The notes: a model not told the origin generated them from the sequence alone. A stretch of DNA of 64,000 bases from Acanthacorydalis orientalis (GCA_034766995.1 CM068314.1:25769108-25833107); one strand, 5' to 3'. Positions 35,601-48,675 are shown, counted from the first letter of the stretch. Made by a program: numbers and translations.

Positions 35601-37369
35601 AAGCATATATGCTCTTATTGATCAAATAAATTGCCTATTCGGCTTAATAAAAAAGTTTTTAAGTTCATACCGATTGTTCGATATATTATTTATACCAAAG
35701 AACTGATTCATGAACAGATTTTTTCATGTTTCCTTTCATTTCCTTCTTCTCATCTTGTTATACCCTCCCTGTCATCGTTTTACATTATGCAGCCCTTCTT
35801 AGTGTTATCCTGTCCCTGGACAATTTCTTCTTGGAAACTTCTGACAGGCAATGTCAGCTAGTGTCAAATAAGCAGGGCCCCAGATGCGGAAATTTTTAAT
35901 AAGAATGTTTTAAATTCGTGATTTGTTCAGTGCGTTTTAATCCGCCAAAAATCGTTATTCTTGATTTTTAATTTATTTTTCGGTGTTTAAAATATTTGTT
36001 CCTTATGTATGTTTCGTAATTGTGTTTTGTAAAATAATTCGTTTCGTTGCTTAAAACATTCAATTTTATATGTTTTACATACTGCGTTCATTTTGAGGTC
36101 GCTTTTCCCAGCAAATTTTACTTTTAAATATTTGTTTACTCTTTTATTAATAAATAATCACTGAATAGTCAAGTTTTATTATCGATCTCGTAAACTTTTT
36201 CCTATCGATGTGTTCTTTAGATATCGTTTGAATTCAACGAATAAATCACATACTTGAATTCACTTCCTTTTACTACTGCTTCATTTGATTCCTTTTTGAA
36301 TTCTATGTTATTTTTCCATTGAGTTTATTTATGTTAACCAAGACTAGCTTTTTCGTTTCAATTCGATGTTTGCTGTCGTCGTATCTAATATTTAAATACA
36401 TTTTCATGCATATTCAACACTTAATTGTATGGTTAAAATAAATATTTGTAGTAAATACTTATTATTTATTGAATTCATGTACGTATTTGTAAAATGATAA
36501 AAATGTACAAAAACAGTCTAAAATTTTAATTTTATTTACTTCTTTTATTAACTACAAATTTGGTTTAAATGTGTTTATTTTTGAAAATAACTTCCTATAA
36601 ATTTTATTCTCAAACTGAATTCTTAGTCTATTGACGAATATGTTTGAAAAATATATATTTTTTTAACACAACATTTTTGTTAATAAATAATTTGAGGAAA
36701 AATGAACTATTAAAATTTAATAATTCTATCAAAAAATTTCAGTTGCGGCATTTGTTTTATGTTTTAGTACATATTTTAAAAAAATATTTTGATTCAACAT
36801 TTTTCCTTTTAAAGTATTGAAGTTTCAGTTTGCATATTTTTTTTTTTATTTTACAAAAAAAGTAAATATATTTCTGTTATTTTATTTTGGTAAGTTAACA
36901 TTGAATTTATTCCGCTGTTGGTTTTAATCGATTTAGTTGTAAATATTAGTAACGATTTATTTTATTTGGAAGGTGACAACTTTTTCCATTAGAAAAAAAT
37001 CTTTGTATGTTTGACAGAAATTAATTTCTTTATTTATACGCGAGATCCATTAGGTATTATTCAGTTACTTAAAGAAATAAATGTATCCTTACGAAGACTA
37101 CCACGTGAATGAAGTTCTAAATAATTTTGGGAGAAGTTGAAAAAGATCAGTATTCATATTAAATATACTTATTGTTGAATTTTTTTATTATTGTACACAT
37201 ACAGTTTATGTATTTGTGTATACTCACACTATTTGAAGAATTTTTTTCGCAGGCATACAGAAAATAATATTTTGAGTTATTTAGGTATGTGACTGACTTC
37301 ACATGTACTGTATATATTTTATGTCACATAACGTGAGATTTGTAATTGAAATTTAACGTTAGTAATAGA

Positions 37370-37515
37370 CGAGTTGTAGCGAATTGTTCTGTGAGCTCAT
37401 TCTGTTCGCTAGATTAAATTTGAAATATGAATGGATGTGGCTCACAGCTTGACGTTCACAGTCTTTCTTCAAAGTAGCGCCACGTTTGTCGAGTGCTGAA
37501 GTAAAGTGTTTACCG
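37370..37515. promoter_or_regulatory. small GC-raised patch
   Basis: Contains AAGTAGCGCCACGTTTG (37472-37488), a TAGCGCCAC core resembling an insect CTCF site, in otherwise AT-rich DNA. No gene start is visible. Confidence 0.25.
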
Positions 37516-37909
37516 TCAGTCATATTATTATTATATATTACAGTACCTTCAGTCTATTCTTGCATGTCAAAGTGTTACCTATAAAATGTTTGTTATAACT
37601 TTGTCAACAGTTTACTTGTAAGTTTCGTTCAATGCATTTTTTTCTTTTTTAATTTTAAAGCTCAAAGAATGCATTTTATTTTTTGTTAGCAAGTATAACA
37701 AGTTCTACTAAAAATATTCAATATTTTAAATATTACATTGAAAATACATTGAAGGTTAAATTACTGTCTGTGTTTCCATTGTACATTTCATTTGTATTAC
37801 ACAGAGAAATAAATTTAGACATTGATTATTTTTCAGTGGGAAAGAGAAATATGCATTGTAGTATGTATAGTGATGTTTTATGACCTAAATAAAAGATATC
37901 TAGTGCATA

Positions 37910-38250
37910 TTCTAGTTGAATGCATCACACACATTTCCATTCCGATCGAGTATCTTTACGCCAAATCCATCACGTTCACTGAATGATTATATTGGCATGG
38001 TGGCGGCAATATCATCGAAAATGGTTTACTGAGGGGATGTAAACCACAGCTGTATGTACATGGACGACCCGTCTATCAGACAGACTGACTGACTGACACT
38101 ACTGGATTGCATCTTGCTCATCAATGCATATACTATGTCCACTACTGGTATGTACTGTGTACGAACCAAGCACTCACACAGATTAAATGGAAAGACCATA
38201 TGTGATCCAGGATTTCATGTCTGCGCTGATATCGCGTTTTTATTTTTTAT
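37910..38250. other. GC-raised patch, function unknown
   Basis: Includes GACAGACTGACTGACTGACA (38084-38103), a short GACT array, and GGTGGCGGCAATATC near 38000. A 67-codon plus frame (38114-38317) is unconvincing. Confidence 0.3.
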
Positions 38251-38420
38251 GCGACGTTTTTTATGTTTAAAAAGTAAAATACATTTGTTTTATTCCCACT
38301 GTTTAGATGTAAGCTAGTTTTAGCTGTATTAGCTAGTTTTTTTTAATGAAATAATTGTAAATGTATTTATAAAATAATTGTAATTAATTATTATTATTGA
38401 AATAATGAAGATATTTTTGT

Positions 38421-38470
38421 ATGTATATATACGAGTATATATATATATATATATATATAAGTATACATAT
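38421..38470. repeat. (TA)n microsatellite
   Basis: TA with two breaks, directly left of a mariner end. Confidence 0.9.
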
Positions 38471-38944
38471 GAGGGTAATTTAATAAGTATGGAAAAAAGC
38501 AAGTTAAACACCGTTTTTTGGAAAAAAATCGATTTTATTTCTCAACATTGTCTCCATTGAGGGGTATAGACTTGGTCCAGTGAGTCTGCAAAATACGCAT
38601 TGAAGACGGTGATGACATCCTCATTCGTCGGAAATTTCTTCTCATCGAGCCAAATTTTCAAGTTTGTGAAGAGGAAGAATTCGCAAGTCCGGAGAATAAG
38701 GTGGATGGTCCATGTTTCATTCACGGTGATGAGTGGACGCAAAAAGGTCTGGTTGTTTTTTTTCATTGTTGTGGCAACTGCTACAATGCTCGCTTCAAAC
38801 ATCTGTAGAACGTGAACAACGCGTCGCTTCTGGCCGAAATTTCGCTTATGCTACTTTGAAAAGTGACACTTAATAGCCATGACGTTACCAAATGAATGGT
38901 GGCGCCACATCATAGAAATTTACCAAACTTATCAAACGGCCCCG
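38471..38944 (-). mobile_element. mariner relic, second family, internally deleted
   Basis: Imperfect terminal repeats: left GAGGGTAATTTAATAAGTAT, right (complement) CGGGGCCGTTTGATAAGTTT, 15 of 22 positions alike by eye. Minus-strand coding relics are the middle and end of a transposase: KKNNQTFLRPLITVNETW (cf. KTDFLRRFVTVDETW in this family), then CEFFLFTNLKIWLDEKKF, TNEDVITVFNAYFADSLDQ and, after a frameshift, LNGDNVEK plus stop (38537-38535), the family's usual GDYVEK end. The N-terminal DNA-binding part and roughly 100 residues of the catalytic core are missing, and D of VDETW is N. TA tracts abut both ends. Confidence 0.88.
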
Positions 38945-38968
38945 TATATATATATATATATATATATC
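38945..38968. repeat. (TA)n microsatellite
   Basis: 24 bp of TA directly right of the mariner end. Confidence 0.9.
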
Positions 38969-39309
38969 AATATTTTTTTATATTTTAAAAACTTTTCTCA
39001 AAAATAATACACATACATTTATAATAGAAAATTATGTCATCTTTTTTCCATTCGTTCATGTTTTTATTTTTATCGTGTACGATCGACCGTATATTCTTTA
39101 AATGTTAAATTGGGTTTAAAGCAAATAAAGTATTTGAAAGTCGGAAGGATGAAAAATTATCGAGAGAGAACACATATCGTTTCATATTTCTAAATCTTAC
39201 GGGTCGGATCCGCTTGTAATTCATATTATATTTAATTTGTTTTTATTAGATTTTTACAATAAAAGTATTTTTTTAAAAAAAGTTTGCTGTTTAGTAATGT
39301 AGTTTTCCG

Positions 39310-39312
<3 letters not shown>

Positions 39313-39345
<33 letters not shown>
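39313..39345. repeat. (TA)n microsatellite
   Basis: About 33 bp of TA. Confidence 0.95.
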
Positions 39346-39349
<4 letters not shown>

Positions 39350-39399
39350 TTATATACATAATATGTCTATGTATCCGTGTTTTATTAAATTAAAAGAAT

Positions 39400-40060
39400 A
39401 ATAATGGCAGATATAAGTTACGAAAAAATCCACGCGAGGAAAACATCACACGTCTGTATTTAATAGATAATTAATGAAAATATCGATCAATCTATTCATA
39501 TAAGGTTTCAGATGCGTTCGTCGTTAATGAAACAAGGCGACCGATGTTGAACGCAACAAACGACAATGGATAGCGTAACGTTATGCCGTCATGGAATCGT
39601 AACATCACACGTCACCACACGAATGATGGATGTTGCTTCGGCTAATTGCTCACCGATGATGCGTACCGACAACTCGCAAGCATCACTATTTCATACCACA
39701 TCCATAACATCGTCGATTTCTATGTTTATTCTCGACATTGTACAACGTTCTACATCTCTTCAGTTCTGTTCCCGTTCCAGCTTTTTTCCTTCCACCGCGT
39801 ACTTCTATCGCAACACTGTATGCGAAGCTGTCGATCTGTTGATATGTCCAGTTTGTTAGACGGTGGCTTGATCTGTCATGGAGATGTCAAACGACACGCA
39901 ACAATGAACGAAATGGATTCGTTTTTTCCTCTTCCCTCGCGACATCCAAAAAGCCATTATTTTTTCTTTCCATGTTTGCTGACGGAATTCATGAATCCTG
40001 TTTAGTACATCTATAATGGGTCTTGTGTCTTTGATGTGTAACATTCAGGATACTTATCAA
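39400..40060. promoter_or_regulatory. 600-bp GC-raised block, possible enhancer or exon
   Basis: Long, less AT-rich block with scattered CpG. Overlapping plus frames (39566-39859, 39646-40005) and one minus frame (39856-40044) are each free of recognisable domains, and no one frame dominates. A minus reading RIHEFRQQTWKEKIMAFWMS is the most protein-like part. Noncoding conserved DNA, a lncRNA exon or an old coding relic are all possible. Confidence 0.3.
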
Positions 40061-41057
40061 GCGCGTCTTTATGTATTTATGTTATACATTTTTTCGTTCT
40101 CTTTTTTATGTTACAAAAAATTCATTTACTTTGACCCAATGTGTGTTTTGTACGGAATTTACTTTTCACTCGACTATTTCTTTCTGTCGAGGCAAATTTG
40201 TGTTTTTCTGTATTTAGGGCGGAATAATACTGTTTGTTTGTTCTTCCGTTATTATACGGATATACATAAAATAGATGTCAGAAATGGATATAATAAAATA
40301 CAATGGAATTGAAGTTATTCTTACAGAATCGCTGCCATACATTCTTCTGATTTATTTTGTTAAGCGAACTAAGATTTATTAAAAGCTGACTTGCTCACTC
40401 GATAAAAATAAACTGTTAATCTATTAATTTTATATTATTAGCTTCGGGTTTTCTGAAAACATCCTTTTCAAATCAAACAATATAAGAGGTATAAGTGTTA
40501 ACATATTTAATTTTTTGTATTGATTATTTTGGATAAGAAATTTTATTTGGAAAAAATGAACCAAATAGCTGTACAGAAAGAATTTAAAAAATTACATTGC
40601 AACCTTATGAATATATTATTAATCAATATAAATACTTTAGCTTCACATTTACATATGTAAATATGAAACTTACAGTTATGTACGATTTTACTCTATATTA
40701 GTTTAAAAATAATAATAAATAATGTCATATATTTTTTATTAACAAAATTATTTTTTTCAGGTATGTTTTGATAATTTATAATTACCTTGGTAAGTTCATT
40801 ATATATCTTTTATAATGATTCTCTTAGTACAAGATTAGATAAATTCATCTTGTTTCGGAATAATTATTCTTGGTAATGTTATTTTTAGTAATTAAATTGT
40901 TAATGTAACTCTTTCTCAAATAGGCATATTTAAAATAAATAAATATAATATAAATATTGTTCATACTACATTTTTTAATTATCATTTAATATTATAAAGT
41001 TTACATTATTTTTTTATATTTACATTAATGTACATTCATTATAAATTCATATTTATA

Positions 41058-41059
<2 letters not shown>

Positions 41060-41108
<49 letters not shown>

Positions 41109-41165
41109 GTATATGTATATATATATATATGCATATGTATGTATGTATGTATGTATATGTATATA
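41060..41165. repeat. (AT)n(GTAT)n compound microsatellite
   Basis: AT of about 41 bp, then GTATAT and GTAT units. Confidence 0.95.
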
Positions 41166-42249
41166 ACACATCTATTTTACAGAGAACAGAATATATTGAA
41201 AATCCTTTAAATTATTTATGAAGCATAAAATGATGTCATTTAGCATTTCCTATTTGTATTAAAAATCGTAACAAATTTTTTTTCCAAATATTCAACGTCT
41301 TTGTTTATGTATTGTTGAATAATTAATAATACATATAAGATACATGTAAAAATATGAATTCGGTTTTATTTAATTTATATGAAATGAAATTATTCGTTGT
41401 TGATGTAATTTATTGGAAATCAAATAAAATATGCTTATTTGCTGATAAATTCCAGACATTTTTTTTTGTTCGATGTTATGAATAAATTATAGTGTATACT
41501 GCTTTGTTTTAGTGAGTAAATTTATAACACATATTTATTATTGGGAGTATTTTGAAAACATAAATGTTTAATTAGTGATGTAAAAATTACAATAATTAAT
41601 TCGGATTGAAATTTGTGATATTCTAGTATTATAATTAGTTTTGATTTCATTTTTAAATATTGTTTATTCAGCGTGTGGAAAAAATACACGTTTGTTAGAA
41701 GTTGTAATTAATGGATCGTTAGTTTGAATATAAATATGGAAATCTAGAATACAATAGATATATTTAATTGTTAAAATCATTATTCGAGTTTTTGATTCCA
41801 CTAATTAAAAATAATAAAATGTGGTACATATTTGTTAACTTAAATATTTTTTTATTATTTCGTTAATAATAAATTATAATAAATATTTATAATGTCTAAT
41901 ATACATGAAGGTATTGTTACAAGAAAATAACTAACAATTACTTTTGTAGACACTTTCCTTGTAAAGTTTTCGCATAAAATATGAAGGTATTTTTTTACAC
42001 GTTACGCATAAAAAACTTTTTTCACCTTCGTCAATAATTCAATATACGATATTACTTTACGTAATAACGTACATTTATTAAGTACGCTCTTAATTTACAG
42101 TTATTTTTATGTAAAATGCACCCAGAGAGTCGTTTGTCGGATAATAATGTAACAAATAACAATCCGCCTTCGTTTTCATCCCTTATAATTATGTTTCAAA
42201 AATATTTCCTTTCTTTTTTCTACTTAAATAAATATACATACATGTACAA

Positions 42250-42250
42250 T

Positions 42251-42309
<59 letters not shown>
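42250..42309. repeat. (AC)n(AT)n microsatellite
   Basis: About 18 bp AC, 41 bp AT. Confidence 0.95.
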
Positions 42310-42312
<3 letters not shown>

Positions 42313-42472
42313 TAAATAGGTAGAGAGCGTATATTTTCGTATAAATTCCACCCACGTTTCATTTTTACGATACAAAATTTTAGGGTACTATAAGTTAATT
42401 TAAGCCATCGTTGTACTTACACCGAAAATTATAATGTACTGTTACAGGAACGCATATCTTCTTTTAACAAAC

Positions 42473-42475
<3 letters not shown>

Positions 42476-42525
<50 letters not shown>
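42476..42525. repeat. (TA)n microsatellite
   Basis: 50 bp of TA. Confidence 0.95.
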
Positions 42526-42528
<3 letters not shown>

Positions 42529-42924
42529 ACTAATACTGATATTTTTCAAATTGTAAAACGTAAATCCAATTATTTAAAACGTGTATTGCATTCTAAATTC
42601 GTATCTCTGTACGAGCTATACAAACCAACGTTCACATATATATAAAGATTCAACGTATAAAATAGATTAGCGGGTAGAAACTACCTCTTTCTGTCTCAAC
42701 TCCGGTAATCAACATCTGCCTCTGACTAGCAAGCGATGTCCACATTTCAAAACTCTGTTGATAATATACTTAGAAAAGGGTAAGAAGGTGGATTGATTGA
42801 TTAATGCTTTACATTTGCTCTTTGCAGTAAATTTTCTACGTTCTCTCTTTAAGGTTTTGGTGTAAAGATGTTCTCAAATACTGTCTATGTAGAGCATCTT
42901 CGTTTCATTAAATTTATTTTAATT

Positions 42925-42949
42925 CACACACACACACACAAGCATCATA

Positions 42950-43013
<64 letters not shown>

Positions 43014-43022
43014 TAGATAGAT
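42925..43022. repeat. (CA)n ... (AT)n(AGAT)n microsatellite
   Basis: CA tract, short spacer, about 55 bp of AT, then three AGAT units. Confidence 0.95.
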
Positions 43023-43088
43023 GAATGGATACAGAATTCATATATGTATATTTAGTGATTCTTGTAAATTTGAATATTTTTTTATTAC

Positions 43089-43143
43089 TTTTTGTCTAAT
43101 GCGTATAACGCACATATTAGACAAAAACTATTAGACAAAAAAA
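43089..43143. repeat. inverted plus direct repeat
   Basis: TTTTTGTCTAAT and ATTAGACAAAAA form 12-bp arms around 15 bases that include GCGT/ACGC. The right arm is then repeated directly (43130-43143). Confidence 0.85.
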
Positions 43144-44049
43144 TTATGTTGTAAAGTTTATAGTAGAAAGGTTGTTAAGAATAAATATATATATACACCT
43201 TGATAATTGTACTCATTTCGTAAAACCAAAGTTTTTCTTTAACAAATTGTAAGGATTAAAATGAAATTAATTCTTTGGATGTGGACTAATTATTTTTATG
43301 TTCCACAGTGTTTCACATTGAATATATTGTACTATGGATAGGCGGACTTGTCATGACATTGAACAAATTAACAGTTATTCGCACTTGAACAGAAAGTGTA
43401 GAACCTTATTTAACTATTCTACTAAACAGCTTTCAGAACATCAATCCCAAATCGTGACATTTAAATTGCCGGAGTAAGATTTGTAGCGTTCAGCTAAATT
43501 GAGTGTAAAAGCTTTTAATGATCCTTGCGGAAGTATTACCTACAATAAACGTTTAGAGACTTTCAATTTTATTACGTGAATGTATTGTCTTAAACAGGAA
43601 TCATATGAAAGTCAACTTTTCAAGATTCACTACATTTCATTTACATTCATTAAAGACACATTTACTGTTTGTCGTCGAAACGAAATAGTAGACATCAACA
43701 TTTATAATATTTAATACATGATTAATAAATTCTTATCAGTATTTTTTTCTAATTTAATATCTTTAATATTTTTTTTTATATTTTAACGTTTTTAAAGAGA
43801 TTTTATCTTATCATTGAATTCAAAATGTACACCTTTAAAAACATCTAGCAGCATAAATATTTTATTATATTGTGTTTATTTATGAAAATATATTACGTAA
43901 TTAAAAATTCCTTGAATTTTTCTTCCTCTGTGTTTTTATTTGTGTTTCTATACAAAGATAAAAGGAATTTTTCAACTCTTTCTGCATTGCGGCACATGAA
44001 TGGTACATACACATGCATCAACATTTAAAATAATTTAAAAAAATATATT

Positions 44050-44050
44050 T

Positions 44051-44110
<60 letters not shown>
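44050..44110. repeat. (AC)n(AT)n microsatellite
   Basis: About 20 bp AC then 41 bp AT. Confidence 0.95.
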
Positions 44111-44113
<3 letters not shown>

Positions 44114-44203
44114 TACCAGATTATTTACATTAAAAATATATTTTTAAATTATAAAATTAGAAACGCTCATTTGTTTAAAAATGAAATTTAAAAACATTTT
44201 TAT

Positions 44204-44245
<42 letters not shown>
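44204..44245. repeat. (AT)n microsatellite
   Basis: About 42 bp with one ACAT break. Confidence 0.95.
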
Positions 44246-44248
<3 letters not shown>

Positions 44249-44578
44249 TCCTTTAAAATAATAAAAAACGTTTTAATATGAATTTCGATGAACTTTAATG
44301 ACATTTTAAATACTTCAGTAAAATTGAATTGTTTAAGTGAAATTAAATTCAGTACGTGTTGTTCATAACAGTGTTTTTCAATATATTTTATTAGCTTGAA
44401 ATTGTACTTTGATGCATGTGTTTAAATAATTTAGAATTATTTTCATACATGTCCAATGAATACTGCATATTGATTAAAAAGTAATTTTATGATACAAAAT
44501 TACTTTACAAATTTAAAAATAATTTCAGTATTTTTTTAATTTTGGCGTATGTGCATGACAGAAGTAATAAAAACGGAG

Positions 44579-44579
<1 letters not shown>

Positions 44580-44618
<39 letters not shown>
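44580..44618. repeat. (TA)n microsatellite
   Basis: 39 bp of TA. Confidence 0.95.
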
Positions 44619-44621
<3 letters not shown>

Positions 44622-45419
44622 TGTACATGTAACGAGATATCTTTATTTAATATAAGAAATAGCGAATAGAAGGGATGTATACATCTGAGAAAAGCAAACT
44701 TATTTTAAATTAGTGAACGATGTCAAAGACCTGTGCTAATTAGTAACGTTAATAAGAATATATATTTTCAATGTTGAATTATTCCGAGTTTGTTTAACTT
44801 CTATCTAATAACTAATTATCTTTGCATTAATATGTATGAAATTATGTACAGTGTGAAATCATAGAGGTTTCCATGTTGTATACACAATTCATACAGATGT
44901 GGTTGTTGCAGTTCGTTAGCAACATCATAGAAAACGTTTTCTACCCGTATTTGCAGAGGTCGCAGAACTATGTTTCAGACAGAAACTACTTTTAGTTATA
45001 CGGTGTCAGCAAATTTTCTATTACTGAAAATGCTGACGAATCGGTAATATTTTTGAACTTCGCTTATAATAATATTTTTCATTTTATCAATGTATTTTTA
45101 AATAAGATTAATTTATTATTTTGGAAATAATAACTAAGATAAAACTAAGACAAACGCTTCATAAACATAAACTGTTATGTAAGAAAATAATAGTAAAGTA
45201 GATATTTTAAAATAAATTTTGATTGTACGAATTACACTTCTTTAGTGCTTTTGTATGTATTTTTGTAACCATTTGTTAGAAATTTTAATTATTTACTCGC
45301 TTTTACTAATGTGATTGTAATTCTAATTATTATTTAAATCTTAATGATGCGATTTTGTAAAACATTTAGTTATTTTATTAAACGGTCTATTGAGAATATT
45401 GTTTTTGAATGCAATACAC

Positions 45420-45690
45420 GTTGCCGAAATATGTAATAAAATACATGCCGCATTGAACACTAAACACTACAACAACACAAGCGAGCGAAACAGCCAAATT
45501 GCCGTACGGGCGTTATAATTCGTTAATCTGATGGCAGGAGAACCACGACAAATTGATCATAAGCGGATAATGGTGGTGGTAGTAGGATACGGACTCGTGA
45601 CCTCAGAGAATTGTCCTTCCACAATACATGGAATGTCACCTGTGCCCTGGTTTGTGGTTTCGACTGTGTCGCAGTGTATGTGATGCATAT
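45420..45690. other. GC-raised patch, function unknown
   Basis: CpG-containing patch with GGTGGTGGTAG at 45572 and GCGAGCGAAAC. No promoter pair or convincing frame. Confidence 0.25.
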
Positions 45691-45699
45691 TTTAAATTT

Positions 45700-47390
45700 T
45701 TCTTTAGTTGTTTATTTTATATTACACGGACAATTTATAAAAATTACAGTAATGGGAGTAAAAAGTCACTATTTTTATGACTATTTCTGTGCGAATCTCA
45801 TTCTCTTTCAGTGATAAATGATAAAATATGATACAAAATGCGATAGAAAAAAAAACTATTTTCATTGTAAAATATGATTTCACATAAAAGTTTCAAAAAT
45901 GCGAATTTATCATCTGGATAAAAATTAAAATCGCCGAGGACGATATTTCTGAAAGAAAACGTATAAATTTTCTATAAAATAACACCATTTTTCACTGACT
46001 GTTTCTCCATTAATTGAAATCAAAAGTAAAATATTATAGTAAGTGTAAATCATGTTGAATTTTACATTCGAAATTATAGTAGCAGCTACTATCGATTTTA
46101 ATTGTACGACAAATTATCTTTATAAATATTATCCAGCCGAAGAACTTTATTAAAGAGATCGTATTTTATGAGCAGTGTAGTTTTACCATTATTAACTTTT
46201 TATTGAACAACCCTCCGATCTGCATTGCTTTCCCAATGTTGTATTATAATTTGTAACGAAAAATGAGTTTCCGGAAGCTTTTTAAAATTCGAGGGTGACT
46301 GTGTCTCGCTTCCTCTGCCGCTTTGTCGTGAATAAAAAAATTCTGACGTTTCGTGATATTTTAAAAGATTTATTTTGCTAATTACGCTTGAATGTTTTTT
46401 TGCCTGAATTATTTATATGTATTTCTTCAGAATAATCCAATTAACGTAATGACTGTTGATGCAAATGTTTTTTTACGACAAGAACTGATTTGCCTGCTTT
46501 TGACTTTATATACATAAATACAAATATATCTGCGTATAAATTCAAATATATATACACGTCTAAACATATGTGTAATGTTTGGAAAATATTTGCAGTTTGT
46601 GAATGTGAAAAAACATTGTTCGTCAACTTATACAGTGGATTAAACTCTTCACAAATAATGACTTTTTCATTTTTTTTTAAAATGGAATTTATTTTCATTA
46701 GAATTTGTTAATAAAATTATTAAAAATTGTATTTAGTTAATATCAGTTACTTTTTGTAATATAATTTAATGTCAGGCTGTTAGCTAATATTTTTTTATTT
46801 AATAGAAAGTTCAGTTTTAGTCATTTTCGAAATAAGTAAAGAAAACAAATTTGAAATGAAAATTTATGCGTGTTTTCATTAAAAATACACACTGCGTATA
46901 TATTAGCCGGTGTTAAATATTTTTAGATCTCTGTCAACATTGTGAAGTTTTGAAAGTAATATATTTTTATTGCAGTGATTTCTTTTCGTTTTTATTTTAT
47001 ACACAGTTGGATTTAATGAACACAAAAATCATAATGATTTAACTTTCAACCATAAATAAATTATTTTTTGGTCAATATTATTTAAAGTAATTGTTCTATG
47101 TTATTGATGAGAGAAATGTATATATAGATCTTTAAAAAAATGTTTAGATATAAAATGTAGTTAAAAGTGGTGATTTTTGAAATTTTTATTTTTTAATACA
47201 AAGTTAATAAATTGTTTTTTCTGTTAACTGCATGTTTTTTTATATTCATTTTGTATTTCAAACATAACTTTTTGTAAAAAGTATCTGTAATTAAATAAAT
47301 ATTAAGAAATGTCATTTAACACTTCCTTAATTAACATTTTAAAAAAATTAGTTTGTAATTAGGTTATTTCTTCTAATTAAAAATATTTTG
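45700..47390. other. AT-rich, no gene seen
   Basis: Noncoding. Overlapping opposite frames at 46441-46711 are mutual shadows without a domain. Confidence 0.5.
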
Positions 47391-47399
47391 CAGACAATT

Positions 47400-47970
47400 T
47401 AAAAATACAATTCGATGATACAGGTTTTACATCGTTGGAAACTCAATTCGAAAAGCACTTAAGTTTAGAATGTCAAGTGTTCAGCAAGCGTTCCAACTTC
47501 AATTATGTATCCATCGGACTAGTGTCATTAATCCTCAACTAAAAATCACAATCACGCACGAATTCATCCACTTAGAATGCATCTCGTCGAGCGGCATCTA
47601 AAATGAGATTGAAGCTCGTACACTGGCCCAAAGAACCGCATCGTCACTACGTGTATTATAATAGCTACCATTTGTGTGAATTACTTATAATCATATAGTC
47701 GTCATCTAAAATCGGCGAGCTTTTGAATTATCCGTCTATCGACGTTGACGCTTTTTCCCATTGCCTCGAAAGAATTGCCGCAGCCGTCAACATTGTCATT
47801 ACTTCTTTGCCGCTGTTACTGTAGCGACGATGCCGTAGACCCAATTTATACGTTGTCACGTTCTTGTAATCGTGCTATTGATGTACGGGATTATACCTCC
47901 AAAAATCTACCCCGACTTTTATCTCTTATCTCTTGTGTTCTGAAATCGTTTCGATGTGTAACTTGTTTGT
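47400..47970. promoter_or_regulatory. GC-raised block, possible regulatory DNA or exon
   Basis: About 550 bp less AT-rich. On the minus strand, roughly 47.73-47.87 kb reads without stop as HDYKNVTTYKLGLRHRRY, then SGKEVMTMLTAAAILSRQW and a stop, which is protein-like but short. An 81-codon plus frame (47745-47990) overlaps it. Neither is recognised. Confidence 0.25.
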
Positions 47971-48170
47971 TGTGTTGTATTGGGATATAAAAATTCTCTC
48001 AGAAATGCTCTTACCGAAGATTTAAAATGTGTTACACGACCGTCGAATTACATTGGAACATTTGTGAATAATTAGCACTTTTGAATTTAATTGAAATTAG
48101 GATTAAAATAAGTAATCACTATGTTTTTGTTATTACAAAAATTTCATATCATTACTTCAATTTAGATTAT

Positions 48171-48177
48171 GTATGTA

Positions 48178-48244
<67 letters not shown>
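48171..48244. repeat. (AT)n microsatellite
   Basis: About 64 bp of AT after GTATGC. Confidence 0.95.
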
Positions 48245-48247
<3 letters not shown>

Positions 48248-48673
48248 AATAAATTGGATTTTAAAAAATGTTATTGTATTAAACGACTGAAATTGAAATA
48301 CTTGTATAATTTGTATACGTTTCGTTTAATTTAATTTTATCCGATGAAATATTTGAATTTCAGCTTTCATATATTTTAATAAATAATTTAAAACTTTCAA
48401 GCAGGAAATATTCTAATTAAATGTTATCCAAATTTATATGAAACCTTTTTACCATTATTGCTCTATGGAAAAAAATATTTGTGGAAAGGTAGTTTTCTGA
48501 ATTTTTTTACTACTTAATCGTACGAGTGTTAATAATAAGATGAAAATTATAAAATTTAATATTTCATTTTATTATCATTTGGTATTTTCTTTTTTTGAAA
48601 AGATATATCTTCTGTTTTCGAGATAAACGTACAATTTACGTTCCGTTGTAATCTTTATATAAATAAAAATACA

Positions 48674-48675
<2 letters not shown>

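Larger units (their letters stand above)
34620..37370. other. AT-rich desert, no gene seen
   Basis: Noncoding. 35630-35880 has slightly higher G+C and a 76-codon plus frame without a domain. Confidence 0.5.
40060..45420. other. AT-rich desert, no gene seen
   Basis: Noncoding, with microsatellites and a hairpin at 43.09 kb. 43.3-43.7 kb is slightly less AT-rich with no structure. Confidence 0.5.
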
